A stretch of DNA of 64,000 bases from NCBI GenBank assembly GCA_014218235.1, contig CM024753.1:174940348-175004347 (forward strand), in the 5' to 3' direction. This DNA is from Colocasia esculenta (Eukaryota > Streptophyta > Magnoliopsida > Alismatales > Araceae). Under the pieces are notes generated by a model. The model saw only the letters and a list, made by a program, of their open reading frames with translations. It was not told where the DNA came from and made no database searches. A program made the translations under genes and the position numbers. This document shows positions 63,704-64,000 of this stretch, piece after piece. Position 1 is the stretch's first letter. Each line of letters opens with the position of its first letter.

Positions 63704-64000
63704 TAGGGCTGTTCAGAATTTGGTTCAAACCGAAAAACCGAACTGAACCGACTAGTTCGGTTCAGTTCGGTTTGGGCCCCTACAGAATTCAATTTGGTTT
63801 CAATTTCTAAAATCGAGTAAACAGAATATATAAATTTTATATGTATTTACAATGTAAAAAAAATGTAGCGCAGTTGGCTACACATGCGCCAAGAGGTTTT
63901 CTGGGCGGTGCAGGTTCGAAACTCATGTTTGTCACAAGGTTTTTGGTAAAAATAGATGCCATCCGACCATTTTTTTTAAGAAGAAAACGTGGAAAAAATG
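63704..64000. mobile_element. hAT-like MITE or other insert, cut by window end
   Basis: The insert begins TAGGGCTGTTCAG directly after the FNGDG codons. TAGGG starts are typical of the hAT-like elements elsewhere in the window. Its first 80 bases form a strong hairpin around ACCGAACTGAACCGACTAG. The right end and TSD are outside the window; an 8-bp TSD would be GGGATGGG. Confidence 0.55.
63856..63960 (+). mobile_element. tRNA-derived SINE-like sequence
   Basis: TAGCGCAGTTGG (63,866-63,877) matches a pol III A box and GGTTCGAAACTC (63,913-63,924) a B box, 35 bases apart, as in tRNA genes and tRNA-derived SINEs. I could not fold a complete tRNA (no clear acceptor stem), so SINE is preferred to a tRNA gene. 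The 3' end may be cut by the window. Confidence 0.55.

Noticed and set aside
63866..63924. Possible tRNA gene
   Set aside because: A and B boxes are present, but I could not form an acceptor stem or a clear anticodon arm; a SINE fits better.

Overview
The window is nuclear plant DNA, almost certainly from an angiosperm. Plant chromovirus and Tat gypsy elements, SIRE-type copia elements, an Au-like SINE, FAR1-type MULE and hAT transposases, a TRIM, and the last exons of a plant Lines homologue with GT-AG introns all point that way. I cannot name the species. There is no bacterial gene, rRNA or CRISPR. One 100-N assembly gap lies at 10,006-10,105. At least nine tenths of the window is nested transposable elements. 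The only host-gene sequence I recognise is the Lines fragment at 29.55-31.14 kb.

Layout. 0-8.1 kb: gypsy and copia LTR pieces, a solo LTR with a perfect target-site duplication (TSD) at 3,009-5,231, the PBS and LTR of a minus-strand gypsy element, and a complete 641-bp TRIM at 7,447-8,087. 8.1-10.5 kb: unassigned DNA and the gap. 10.5-14.1 kb: a young non-autonomous LTR element with three LTRs and a very GC-rich core. 14.1-28.8 kb: a Tat-lineage gypsy complex with a palindrome-rich promoter, 83-bp tandem repeats, a decayed pol with two RNase H domains, a hAT-like element in the reverse transcriptase, a post-pol region of repeated hairpins, a decayed antisense ORF and a 3' LTR. 28.8-31.1 kb: a 5'-truncated LINE and the Lines exons. 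31.9-36.8 kb: a FAR1-type MULE head to head with an inverted partial copy. 37.8-39.7 kb: a hAT transposase pseudogene. 39.7-58.3 kb: a minus-strand SIRE-type copia element broken by three solo LTRs, ending in an inverted LTR pair that holds another hAT-like element. 58.7-64 kb: a further copia LTR, then the 5' LTR, PBS, leader ORF and gag of an Ogre-like Tat element cut by the window edge.

No coding region here looks intact: all carry stops, frameshifts or altered catalytic residues. The history can be ordered from the nesting. For example, the SINE is younger than the MULE it interrupts, and three solo LTRs are younger than the copia element they split.

The most unusual signal is structural. 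After the Tat pol there are three copies of a cassette of three hairpins. Each hairpin has a four-A bulge, a three-pair upper stem and mostly a GNRA-type tetraloop, and the lower stems differ in sequence yet still pair. The same complex shows, twice, divergent TATA boxes on either side of arrays of short palindromes. One of the leftward TATA boxes faces the antisense ORF. All comparisons were made by eye; identities and edges marked as approximate need alignment.
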